A stretch of DNA of 49,613 nt, taken from NCBI GenBank assembly GCA_004557125.1, contig SFET01000017.1, positions 1-49,613 on the forward strand, in the 5' to 3' direction. The position numbers were made by a program, and so were the translations under genes. Below are positions 14,706-21,649 of the stretch, one piece after another (position 1 is the first letter of the stretch; every line of letters starts with the position of its first letter). The DNA comes from Clostridiales bacterium (GTDB lineage: Bacteria > Bacillota > Clostridia > Christensenellales > Aristaeellaceae). Below the pieces are notes generated by a model, which saw nothing but the letters and a program-made list of their open reading frames with translations, did no database searches and was not told the DNA's origin.

Positions 14706-15962
14706 TTACGCTTTGGGAGCGACCGCCTTGACCTTCTTCAGGTTGACGAAGCGCGGCAGACCATTGACCTTGGTCAGCTGGGTTTCGCCCTGGATCAGCG
14801 GCAGGCAGTAGTCGATGAAGCCCTGGTTCAGGCCGTCGCCGGTCTCGTTGATCCACTCGAGGGGAACCTTCTTCTCGGTGTTGGCAACGATGGTGAGGTC
14901 GAACAGCTTGGTGTTGCAGCTGTACTTGCCGTTCTCGCGGGTGCACTCGAAGCCGACCATCTTGTCGGTGACGCCTGCGACCGCGTTCTCAACGGCGGCC
15001 TTGCCGGAGGCGAAGGACTCGTCGATGTCGGTCTGGGAGGCGCAGTGTGCCGCGCAGCGCTGCAGCAGAGAAAGCTCGATGCCGCGCACCTTCGCGCCGG
15101 TCTCGCCCTTGATGTAGTTGGCCAGGTAGGCAGCCAGACCGCCCAGCTGGGTGTGGCCGAAGGCGTCCTTCGCGGCGTTCTTGTTGGCGTACTCGGCGAT
15201 GAAGGTGCCGTCCTTGTCGTGGATGCCCTCGGACACGACGACCAGGCACTTCTTCTTCGCGGCGTAGATCTCCTTGACCTTGGCGGTGAACTTGTCCATG
15301 TCGAAGTCGATCTCCGGCAGGTAGATCAGGTCGGCGCCCTGGCCGCAGGCGTTGGCCAGCGCGGCGGCGGCGGTCAGCCAGCCGGCGTGACGGCCCATGC
15401 ACTCGATGATGGTGATCATGCCGGTGTCGTACACGGTGGAATCGCGGTACACTTCCATGACGGAGGTGGCGATGAACTTGGCAGCGGACGCGAAGCCGGG
15501 GCAGTGATCGGTGCCGGCCAGGTCGTTGTCGATGGTCTTGGGGATGCCCATGCAGCGGACCTCATAGCCGTTGCGCAGCATGAACTTGGAGATCTTGTTG
15601 CAGGTATCCATGGAGTCGTTGCCGCCGTTGTAGAAGAAGTAGCGGATGTTGTACTTCTTGAACATCTCCAGGATCTTGATGTAGTCGGTCTCGTCCACAT
15701 CAGGGTCGGCCAGCTTGTAGCGGCAGGAGCCCAGCGCGGAGGAGGGGGTGTACTTCATCAGGGCCAGCTCGTCCGGATCTTCCTTGCCCATGTCGATGAG
15801 GTTGTCGTTCAGCAGGCCGACGATGCCGTTGCACATGCCGTAGACGTTGGTGATTTCTTCGCACTCCAGGGCGGTCTTGATCGCGCCGTAGGCGGAGGCA
15901 TTGATGACAGAGCTGGGGCCGCCGGACTGGCCGATGACCGCTGCGCCGATGAGCTTGCTCAT
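14706..15962 (-). CDS. pfp: 6-phosphofructokinase, probably pyrophosphate-dependent
   Basis: A 418-aa protein of the long phosphofructokinase type. The donor loop reads GGNDS (113-117), with Asp116 where ATP enzymes have Gly, and the catalytic motif reads PKTIDND (141-147), with Lys142 where ATP enzymes have Gly. Both substitutions mark PPi-using enzymes. It would phosphorylate fructose-6-phosphate reversibly with PPi, saving ATP in an anaerobe. Start 15962 has AAAGGA upstream, preferred over a longer frame that begins upstream of it. The aldolase at the window's left edge acts next in the pathway but is not linked. Confidence 0.92.
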   Translation of the reverse strand: MSKLIGAAVIGQSGGPSSVINASAYGAIKTALECEEITNVYGMCNGIVGLLNDNLIDMGKEDPDELALMKYTPSSALGSCRYKLADPDVDETDYIKILEMFKKYNIRYFFYNGGNDSMDTCNKISKFMLRNGYEVRCMGIPKTIDNDLAGTDHCPGFASAAKFIATSVMEVYRDSTVYDTGMITIIECMGRHAGWLTAAAALANACGQGADLIYLPEIDFDMDKFTAKVKEIYAAKKKCLVVVSEGIHDKDGTFIAEYANKNAAKDAFGHTQLGGLAAYLANYIKGETGAKVRGIELSLLQRCAAHCASQTDIDESFASGKAAVENAVAGVTDKMVGFECTRENGKYSCNTKLFDLTIVANTEKKVPLEWINETGDGLNQGFIDYCLPLIQGETQLTKVNGLPRFVNLKKVKAVAPKA

Positions 15963-16028
15963 TGGTATCATTCCTTTCAAATTCTCAGCTGGATTGGCAT
16001 AGGAAACAAACCCTATGCTCACACGATA

Positions 16029-16057
16029 AATCTAGCACAAATTGCGACCTTTGTCAA
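16029..16057 (-). promoter_or_regulatory. Promoter of the phosphofructokinase gene
   Basis: Minus strand: TTGACA (16052-16057), a 17-bp spacer and TAGATT (16029-16034). Confidence 0.7.
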
Positions 16058-16089
16058 CGCTGGTGGGTTAATTCTGCGCGCGTCGGAAG

Positions 16090-17043
16090 TCACAGCCTGC
16101 GCAGGCTGTCCCGCTGCTGCGCCGTCAGAATCGCATCTCCGGCCTCGCGCAGGGCCTCGATGTGCTCCATTTTGCTCACGCCCGCGATGGGGAAGGTCGG
16201 GAAGGGCTGGCTGGTGAGCCAGGCCAGGGCGATGGCGTTGACCGAGAGTCCGGTCTGTGCGGACAGCGCGCGGCAGCGCTCGAATACCGCAAGGTTCTCC
16301 TCGCAGAGGTAGCGCCTGCGGGCCTTGTCGGGCAGGATCGCCTCGCCGCCCTGATCCAGTTTCGACAGAAAGCCCTTCGCCTGGGAGGAGAAGCACACGC
16401 AGGGCATGTTCTCCCGGACATGCATGGCGTAGATTTCGCCGTCCATCTGGCAGAGCGTCTCATCCTCCACCACGATCTGCCGCGCCAGGCTGAACTGGGG
16501 CTGGTTGGCATAGAGCTTCACCAGACCGTGCTGTGCGGCGCTGGCATTGGCCTCGACGATGCGCTCCGGCTTCCAGTTGGACACGCCCACGAAGCGGGTC
16601 ATGCCGCTCTCCACCAGGTCGGTCAGGCTCTCTAGGATGTCCTCCACCGGGCGGCTCACGTCGTCGCGGTGCAGCCAGTACACGTCCACGCAGTCCGTGC
16701 GCAGGTTGTCCAGACTGCGGCGCATGTCGTCCAGGATCTCGCCGTGGCTCAGGCGGCCGGTGTGCATGGTTGCGGGATCGGGATGTCCACCCTTCGTGCC
16801 CAGCACGATCTGCTCCCGGCAGCGGCGATCCTCCATCCAGCGGCCGATCACCTGCTCGCTGCCGCCCTGAATCTTCCGGACGAAGTCGCCGTAGATGCGG
16901 GCGGTGTCGATGAAGTTGCCGCCGATCTCCACGTAGGCGTCCATGAACTCCCGGGCGCGGCCCTCCTCAATCTTTCCGCCGAAATCCATCGTTCCCAGGG
17001 CGATGACGGCGGTCTCCCGCCCACAAAATTCCGCGTAGCGCAT
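16090..17043 (-). CDS. Aldo-keto reductase
   Basis: A 317-aa NAD(P)H-dependent oxidoreductase with the AKR catalytic tetrad visible as Asp46 and Tyr51 (DTARIYG), Lys84 (GTKGG) and His125 (WLHRDD), plus the cofactor-binding PIAGVSKMEHI near the C-terminus. The substrate is unknown. ATG at 17043 follows GGGGAGAA and gives a normal family length; a longer frame upstream lacks conserved sequence. It is upstream of pfp on the same strand, but pfp has its own promoter. Confidence 0.9.
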   Translation of the reverse strand: MRYAEFCGRETAVIALGTMDFGGKIEEGRAREFMDAYVEIGGNFIDTARIYGDFVRKIQGGSEQVIGRWMEDRRCREQIVLGTKGGHPDPATMHTGRLSHGEILDDMRRSLDNLRTDCVDVYWLHRDDVSRPVEDILESLTDLVESGMTRFVGVSNWKPERIVEANASAAQHGLVKLYANQPQFSLARQIVVEDETLCQMDGEIYAMHVRENMPCVCFSSQAKGFLSKLDQGGEAILPDKARRRYLCEENLAVFERCRALSAQTGLSVNAIALAWLTSQPFPTFPIAGVSKMEHIEALREAGDAILTAQQRDSLRRL

Positions 17044-17193
17044 GCCAATTCTCCCCTCGGTTTTTTCTTCAATTATAGCAAGACCGGCGCAAAAAAACAA
17101 TGACCGCCGTCGAATCTGGGCGAAAATGTGGGACGAATATGCGTGAAAAAGCGCGAAATGCATAAAATGTGCGAAAATACAGGCGAATATACC

Positions 17194-17269
17194 ATGTATA
17201 TATACATTTATTTCAAAAGTATCATGCAGGAAAACCGCATAAATTGTCGTATATTTTGATGTATATACA
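17194..17269. promoter_or_regulatory. AT-rich intergenic patch with TATATACA palindromes
   Basis: The 280-bp gap between the reductase and the 17324 gene is markedly AT-rich. It holds a perfect 14-bp palindrome ATGTATATATACAT (17194-17207) and a 10-bp palindrome TGTATATACA (17260-17269). Similar TATATACA words lie at the GntR promoter at 22993-23025. A -10-like TACAAT is at 17286-17291 with no good -35. Confidence 0.4.
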
Positions 17270-17323
17270 CGCGATATTCTGCATATACAATAGTGTATTC
17301 AACCAAAGAGGAGGTTTTTCATC

Positions 17324-17872
17324 TTGGATTCCCTGAAACGAATTTTGTCTGAATGGTGGGCAAAACTGCGCCGGCTTCCCCTGACCCCCATCCTCGCGGG
17401 CGCGCTGGCCGCACTGATCGTTGCGCTTTGCATAACCATCCATATGCGTTCGAATATTCAGAGCCGCTATTCACAGGCGCAGGCGCAGATTCAGGAGCAG
17501 ACCTTTCAGCACATGATCTCCATGACATCACTCTTCTCCCGCATCGACGATCCGACGGTGGACGTGCAGCACAAGCTGATTCCCGGACTGCGGGCGGAAT
17601 ACAGCGCGGTGGAGGCGCTCAACACCGCCCTCACCGAGGGCTTCGGCAGCCGCAGCGCCGTGCTCAGTGCGGAGCTGACCTCCGCCTTCTCCGCAGCCTT
17701 TGAGGAGTATTCCAGCGCCTACCGCGAGGGCAGAGCGACGGGTCTCGCCCAGGATGACATGGCCGCATGCATCAACGAGATCCAGTTGATGATCGACGAG
17801 CGCTATGCGCCGGAGGAGGAAGAGGAGGAACCGGTGCTGGTCATCGGCGCGACGGCAGCGCCCACAAATTGA
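17324..17872 (+). CDS. Hypothetical single-pass membrane protein
   Basis: A 182-aa protein. There is a cytoplasmic N-terminus of about 20 residues, a membrane helix at about 22-42 (TPILAGALAALIVALCITIH), then a helical, Gln/Ser/Ala-rich outer domain and an acidic stretch EEEEEE near the end. It vaguely resembles LemA-type helical bundles, but I would not assign it. A TTG start follows a very good AGAGGAGGT at 8 nt; no ATG fits. Confidence 0.6.
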   Translation: MDSLKRILSEWWAKLRRLPLTPILAGALAALIVALCITIHMRSNIQSRYSQAQAQIQEQTFQHMISMTSLFSRIDDPTVDVQHKLIPGLRAEYSAVEALNTALTEGFGSRSAVLSAELTSAFSAAFEEYSSAYREGRATGLAQDDMAACINEIQLMIDERYAPEEEEEEPVLVIGATAAPTN

Positions 17873-17985
17873 CGGCGCCGGCGGCTTTCGTAAGAAAAGC
17901 GATGGATTCTTCATGCCGACGCCTATTATAAGCCCACCCAAAGGCGGGATGGGCGACCCAGGAAACGGATAAAGCCGATCTCAAT

Positions 17986-18013
17986 GCGGCCGGAAAGCGC
18001 GCTTTCCGGCCGC
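17986..18013. terminator. 28-bp perfect palindrome between convergent genes
   Basis: GCGGCCGGAAAGCG (17986-17999) is followed directly by its reverse complement (18000-18013). It folds as a 12-bp stem with a 4-nt loop and is followed by CGTTCTTTGCG on the plus strand. It probably terminates both flanking genes. Confidence 0.6.
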
Positions 18014-18054
18014 CGTTCTTTGCGTAGCGGGCAAGATCTCCGGGCTGCGGCCCG

Positions 18055-19059
18055 TCAGCTGACGCTGGTCATGGTGCAGCCGCAGCGGGGACACAGCGAG
18101 CCCTGCCCGGAGAGACAGGTGGTGCCGCAGTGGGAGCAGGTGGAGGCTGTCGGGGACTTTCCGGCGCTTGTGCAGCCGCAGGCGTAGCTGCCGCCGGTGG
18201 CAGCGGTGACCGTCGCGCCGTTTGACGCGCAGCAGCTTGCGCCGCCCACCTCCTCAAAGGCGCAGGAGGACTGGGGGAACAGGGGCAGCGAGAAGAACTC
18301 GTCGCAGACGTTCTCCGCGAATTCCTCGCAGGGGGGCACCTCGCAGAAGCCGTATGTGGGAACCATGATGTCCACCTCGGCGAGCACCTTCAGGACGATG
18401 GTGACGCAGATGGTGATCTCGAAGGTGCAGTTGCCGATGTAAGTGCCGGAGACGCAAATCGCGCTCACGAGGCTCTCGAGGGTGAAGGGAATGATGGAAT
18501 CCTCCGGGATGCACAGCAGCACGTCGCGATCCACGCAGATGCGCGTCTGGCCCATCCACTCCTGGCAGCGCTGGTCCACGAAGAGGACGTCCACGGGGAC
18601 CTCCACGGCGCAGCGCACACGGGCGAACTGGGGCCGGTCGCACATGCGCTCGATGCTCAGGTTGGAAATCGTGCCCTTGGTGGTGGAGCTGCGGCAGCTC
18701 TCAAAGGTCCACGCGCCGCAGGGCTGGGGCAGCGGGCAGGGGCTGTTCTCCGCGTTCTCCACGGCCTCGGCGTGGCTGATGCCGGTGTTGCAGGCGGAGC
18801 AGGAGCAGGTGCACACGTTCTCGTGACAGCTGCAGCGGCAGCCGCTGGTGTTGACGTTGCAGTTGCAGCTGTTGGGCAGCACTGGCACGATGTTCTCGAT
18901 GGTGACACGCTGATCGTCCAGCTGCTGCTGGCTCAGGCAGGAATCGTAGACGTTCTTGACCTGAATGCAGACCTTCTTGTTCAGGCCGTTGAGTATATTG
19001 CCGCTGACGTTGCCGGGACAGGCCTCCGAATTGCAGTTCTTGTAGCTGTAAAACGACAT
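18055..19059 (-). CDS. Cysteine-rich protein, probable spore-surface or spore-associated protein
   Basis: A 334-aa protein with about 38 Cys (11 percent). It starts MSFYSYKNCNSEACPG and carries KVCIQVKNVYDSC, a pattern seen in Cys-rich proteins of spore-forming Clostridia. A block of CxC and CxCxC repeats lies near 65-90, a central beta-rich domain spans about 100-270, and the C-terminus has a ribbon-like CSHC and CPRC. There is no signal peptide. Start 19059 is 7 nt from GAGGAGG; an earlier ATG is too close. Adjacency to spoIIID and a CATAGTAT-type promoter point to mother-cell expression. The spore role is inferred. Confidence 0.7.
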   Translation of the reverse strand: MSFYSYKNCNSEACPGNVSGNILNGLNKKVCIQVKNVYDSCLSQQQLDDQRVTIENIVPVLPNSCNCNVNTSGCRCSCHENVCTCSCSACNTGISHAEAVENAENSPCPLPQPCGAWTFESCRSSTTKGTISNLSIERMCDRPQFARVRCAVEVPVDVLFVDQRCQEWMGQTRICVDRDVLLCIPEDSIIPFTLESLVSAICVSGTYIGNCTFEITICVTIVLKVLAEVDIMVPTYGFCEVPPCEEFAENVCDEFFSLPLFPQSSCAFEEVGGASCCASNGATVTAATGGSYACGCTSAGKSPTASTCSHCGTTCLSGQGSLCPRCGCTMTSVS

Positions 19060-19105
19060 GTTCATACCTCCTCGGGTTGAAGTGTGGGCTCCGTGCCCAC
19101 GCTGC

Positions 19106-19131
19106 ATACTATGACCCCGGGGAAAAAGGGT
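19106..19131 (-). promoter_or_regulatory. Candidate sporulation-sigma (SigK/SigE-like) promoter of the Cys-rich gene
   Basis: Minus strand: ACC (19129-19131), a 15-bp spacer and CATAGTAT (19106-19113), similar to the CATAnnnT -10 of mother-cell sigma factors. A GTGGGC/GCCCAC hairpin follows in the leader. No sigma-A boxes fit. Confidence 0.4.
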
Positions 19132-19264
19132 GCGCGGAGAAAAACGGCCGCAGATCTTCTCTTTTCACGGATATTCGCCCCGGATCGGAGCCGGAATTGC
19201 AAGGGCCGGAAGCGGCAGCGCCGCAATCATGGAAGCGGGCGACCCGTTGGGCCGCCCCGGTTTT

Positions 19265-19540
19265 TCACTGCGCCGGAATGTCCTCAGCATCCCGCAGCGC
19301 GCTGTACTTCTTGCGGGTCGCCTCCCCGCCGCGCAGGTGCCGCTCCCGGAGGTTTTTTTGCAGCACCTCGTCCACCCGACGGCTCAGTTCCCCGTCCATC
19401 TGCGGCAGGCGCTCGCGCATGTCCTTGTGGATGGTGGTCTTGCTGACGCCGAACTTTCCCGCGCAGGCGCGCACCGTGGCGCCGGTCTCCAGGATGTGTT
19501 CCGCCGCCTGCATCACCCGCAGGCGTACCTCTTCCCTCAC
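19265..19540 (-). CDS. spoIIID: Sporulation transcriptional regulator SpoIIID
   Basis: A 91-aa DNA-binding protein. The helix-turn-helix reads TVRACAGKFGVSKTTIHKD, followed by RLP and the diagnostic RHLRGGEATRKKY, both as in Bacillus SpoIIID. It switches mother-cell gene expression between the SigE and SigK stages. A GTG start at 19540 follows GGGGGAGAG; the neighbouring ATG is out of frame. An upstream SigE-like promoter fits the known control of this gene. Confidence 0.95.
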   Translation of the reverse strand: MREEVRLRVMQAAEHILETGATVRACAGKFGVSKTTIHKDMRERLPQMDGELSRRVDEVLQKNLRERHLRGGEATRKKYSALRDAEDIPAQ

Positions 19541-19564
19541 ATGCTCTCCCCCCTCGCTCGCTTC

Positions 19565-19593
19565 AAGCTATGCGCGCGGGATTTGCACCATGC
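19565..19593 (-). promoter_or_regulatory. Candidate SigE-type promoter of spoIIID
   Basis: Minus strand: GCATGGT (19587-19593), a 14-bp spacer and CATAGCTT (19565-19572). It matches the SigE pattern KMATATT-14-CATACAMT at 5 of 7 and 5 of 8 positions. Confidence 0.4.
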
Positions 19594-19597
19594 GCGT

Positions 19598-19625
19598 GCT
19601 AATTCCGGGGGAGAATTCATAGAAT
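19598..19625 (+). promoter_or_regulatory. Candidate SigE-type promoter of the LysM gene
   Basis: GCTAATT (19598-19604), a 13-bp spacer and CATAGAAT (19618-19625); the -10 matches CATACAMT at 7 of 8. It is divergent from the spoIIID promoter. Confidence 0.4.
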
Positions 19626-19650
19626 CCCAGGCAGGAAGGGATGTGAGGAA

Positions 19651-20670
19651 ATGGCCAGATCATTGCAGCCCAAGGGAGAGGTTCTCTTTCAGGGCGTGAC
19701 CGTGAACGAATTTGCTGTCGGGGCCAGCTTCGCCGCCTACAAGGAGCAGGGCATGGAAGCGGCGGTGCTGCGCGCCACCGCCGGTGCGGACTACACCGAC
19801 GAGCGGCTCGCGGAGATGGTGCAGAGCGCCGCCGACGCCGGCCTGCGCGTGGGCTTCTACCACTATCTCAACGCGGAGGATGAAGCCGAGGCCCGCGCCC
19901 AGGCCCAGTTCTTCGCCCGGACCATCTCCGGCTACGACTACGCGCTGCGCCCGGCGATGCTCTTCGAGACCCTCAACGGCCTGAGCATCGAATCCGCCAA
20001 CCGCATCGCCCTGGCCTTTCTGGCCGCGGTGGAGAGCACTGCGGGGGTCGCGCCGGTCGTCTACACCGACGCGCAGAGCGCAAACCTGCTGTGGAACCGG
20101 AGCATTGCCGAGCGCTATCCGCTGTGGGTGATCGACGAGAGCGACGCGGCGCTTCCCCAGGCCGGCAATTCCCCCTGGAAGGGCTGGGTGGGCTGGCAGT
20201 ACCGCACGGACGCGGAGGATCCCAGCTGTCCCTGCGCCGGCGTGCCGGTGAGCCGCTTCACCTCGGGCATGCTGAAGGCGGAGATCGTGCTGCCTGCGCC
20301 GCCGGAGGAGGACGCAGGCGAGGAGGCACCCAGCAAGCTGATCTGCGTAAACGTGGCCTATGGCGACACCCTCAGCGGCATCGCCCGGCTGTTCCGCACC
20401 AGTGTGGACTCCATCGTCAAGCTCAACGCCATCGAAAACCCCGACCGGATCTTTCCCGGCCAGCGGCTGTACCTGCGGGTGGATCCCTCCGTGCCCTACG
20501 CCTGCTGCGACAGCTACACCGTGCGCAAGGGCGACACCCTCAGCGGCGTCGCAGCGCGCTTCGACCTGAATTGGCGGCGCATCGCCTCCATCAACCAGAT
20601 CTCCAACCCGGATCTGATCTTCCCCGGCCAGGTACTCAAGCTGGGCCTGTGCGATTCGACTTTACAGTGA
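19651..20670 (+). CDS. Degenerate GH25 lysozyme-like protein with two LysM domains
   Basis: A 339-aa protein. Residues 1-210 follow the GH25 muramidase barrel (GLRVGFYHYL, then RPAMLFETLNG, VVYTD and GWVGWQY). However, the catalytic Asp near the N-terminus is replaced (FQGVTVNEF) and the family D-x-E strand reads LFE, keeping only the Glu. Two LysM modules lie at about 232-276 and 288-332, each with YGDTLSG or RKGDTLSG and a PGQ turn. No signal peptide is visible, which would suit a protein placed on the spore from the mother cell. It probably binds peptidoglycan or cortex rather than cutting it. It is divergent from spoIIID. Confidence 0.8.
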   Translation: MARSLQPKGEVLFQGVTVNEFAVGASFAAYKEQGMEAAVLRATAGADYTDERLAEMVQSAADAGLRVGFYHYLNAEDEAEARAQAQFFARTISGYDYALRPAMLFETLNGLSIESANRIALAFLAAVESTAGVAPVVYTDAQSANLLWNRSIAERYPLWVIDESDAALPQAGNSPWKGWVGWQYRTDAEDPSCPCAGVPVSRFTSGMLKAEIVLPAPPEEDAGEEAPSKLICVNVAYGDTLSGIARLFRTSVDSIVKLNAIENPDRIFPGQRLYLRVDPSVPYACCDSYTVRKGDTLSGVAARFDLNWRRIASINQISNPDLIFPGQVLKLGLCDSTLQ

Positions 20671-20689
20671 GGGGAAAATCTGATAGAAT

Positions 20690-20822
20690 CAATCTGCCGG
20701 CCGGATTGGAAAAACACGGTCCGGTAGGTAGTCCGGACGTGGCGGCTTGCCGCCATCAGTAGCCCTCCCTCCTGTGGGGTCGTCCACCGATCCGAATCAA
20801 GCGCCGGCACACAGGAGGAATG
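20690..20822 (+). promoter_or_regulatory. yjdF-type riboswitch
   Basis: The leader before yjdF folds with a closing stem TGCCGGC (20695-20701) / GCCGGCA (20803-20809), an internal GGACG/CGTCC stem and a GGCGGC-loop-CCGCC hairpin followed by ATCAGTAGCCCT. CCTCCTGTG (20768-20776) is perfectly complementary to CACAGGAGG (20810-20818), which contains the ribosome-binding site, so translation can be blocked by pairing. The yjdF RNA motif is known upstream of this gene family and responds to azaaromatic compounds. The assignment rests on gene context plus this structure. Confidence 0.85.
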
Positions 20823-20826
20823 CAGC

Positions 20827-21234
20827 ATGTCGGTTACCCTAACTGTCTACTTCGACGACCCCTTCTACGCAATCCTGGCGGAGCGCCGGGAGGACGGCGC
20901 GCTCTGCGTCGCCCGACAGGTGTTTGGCCCGGAGCCCAGCGACATCGAGGTGCTCGACTGGGTGCTGCGGGAATTTCCCCGTCTGCGCTGGTCCCCCGCC
21001 GTGGAGGACGCGCCGCACAGCCCCATCGCCGCCAACCCCAAGCGCAGGCAGCGTCAGGCTGCCCGGGAGGCGACGCACGGCATCGGCACCCGGTCCCAGC
21101 AGGCGCTGCAGTTGGATCGGGAGCAGCGCGCGATGGCGCGCAAGGTCAACCGCAGGGAGCGGGAGGAGGCTGAGGCAGAGCGCAGGTTCCTGCTTCGGCA
21201 GCAGAAGAAGAAAGCCAGGCACCGCGGCCACTGA
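20827..21234 (+). CDS. yjdF: YjdF-family protein (DUF2992)
   Basis: A 135-aa cytoplasmic protein. The N-terminal beta half (MSVTLTVYFDDPFYAILAER, then VFGPEPSDIEVLDWVL) is followed by NPKRRQRQ and GIGTRSQQALQL, and by a very basic helical C-terminus ending KKKARHRGH. This order is diagnostic of YjdF. The biochemical role is unknown; riboswitch control by azaaromatics suggests a part in handling such compounds. CAGGAGG is its ribosome-binding site, sequestered in one state of the leader. Confidence 0.95.
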   Translation: MSVTLTVYFDDPFYAILAERREDGALCVARQVFGPEPSDIEVLDWVLREFPRLRWSPAVEDAPHSPIAANPKRRQRQAAREATHGIGTRSQQALQLDREQRAMARKVNRREREEAEAERRFLLRQQKKKARHRGH

Positions 21235-21245
21235 CCGCGGCCGAT

Positions 21246-21280
21246 CCCCGGGGCATACCTTGCTCCGGGGCATTCCTTTT
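21246..21280 (+). terminator. Terminator of yjdF
   Basis: CCCCGG (21246-21251) pairs with CCGGGG (21265-21270), followed by CATTCCTTTTTGG. Confidence 0.65.
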
Positions 21281-21317
21281 TGGAAAACAGAAGGAGCTGT
21301 CCCAAAGCAAAAAAGCA

Positions 21318-21340
21318 GGGCGGGGTGCCCTCACCCCGCC
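21318..21340 (-). repeat. Partial repeat: GC-rich head hairpin only
   Basis: The GGCGGGGTG/CACCCCGCC hairpin of the structured repeat is present again, followed on its plus-strand side by GGCGGCGAGCCGCC. The rest of the element is not recognisable here. The gap 21235-21649 therefore holds a terminator, this head, a direct repeat of CACATCGCTTCGCGG (21407-21420 and 21438-21452, differing at one edge) and copy B. Confidence 0.7.
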
Positions 21341-21419
21341 GGCGGCGAGCCGCCTGAAGCAGTCGCGCCGCTGCAAAGTATTGCATAGCGGCCGGTGCGT
21401 GCAGGCACATCGCTTCGCG

Positions 21420-21640
21420 GCAGGCAGGGCCTGCTGCCACATCGCTTCGCGGTTTCGGCGAACGAGTCCCTATCCCCATAGATCAAAGGGATAGGGACTC
21501 TGTGTTGCTTTCCTTCAGAATCTTTTACTGTGACCCCGAAATTCAGTCCGGACAGAATGGACTGAATTTCTTACGCCCGGTTTTGAAAATACTGCCCGGA
21601 TTCGCTCTATTCCGTAGGGCGGGGTGCCCTCACCCCGCCG
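21420..21640 (-). repeat. Structured intergenic repeat, copy B
   Basis: Inverted relative to copy A (2009-2230), 221 bp and colinear over its whole length. Hairpins: CACCCCGCC/GGCGGGGTG (21617-21639), a 12-bp stem at 21538-21570, a 13-bp-class stem at 21464-21500 and GCAGGC/GCCTGC (21420-21434). Relative to copy A, stem positions change in pairs (C-G to T-A, A-T to G-C, G-C to A-T). Confidence 0.8.
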
Positions 21641-21649
21641 TTCACGTAT

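Noticed and set aside
17880..17985. Riboswitch-like sequence after the 17324 gene (GGGCGACCCAGG, AAAGCC)
   Set aside because: I could not fit it to any known aptamer, and it lies 3' of the plus-strand gene and 3' of the convergent gene, where a leader is not expected.
20690..20822. 6S RNA as an alternative for the folded leader
   Set aside because: The rod-like closing stem suggested it at first, but the downstream gene is a clear YjdF, and the RBS-complementary segment fits a cis-acting riboswitch better.
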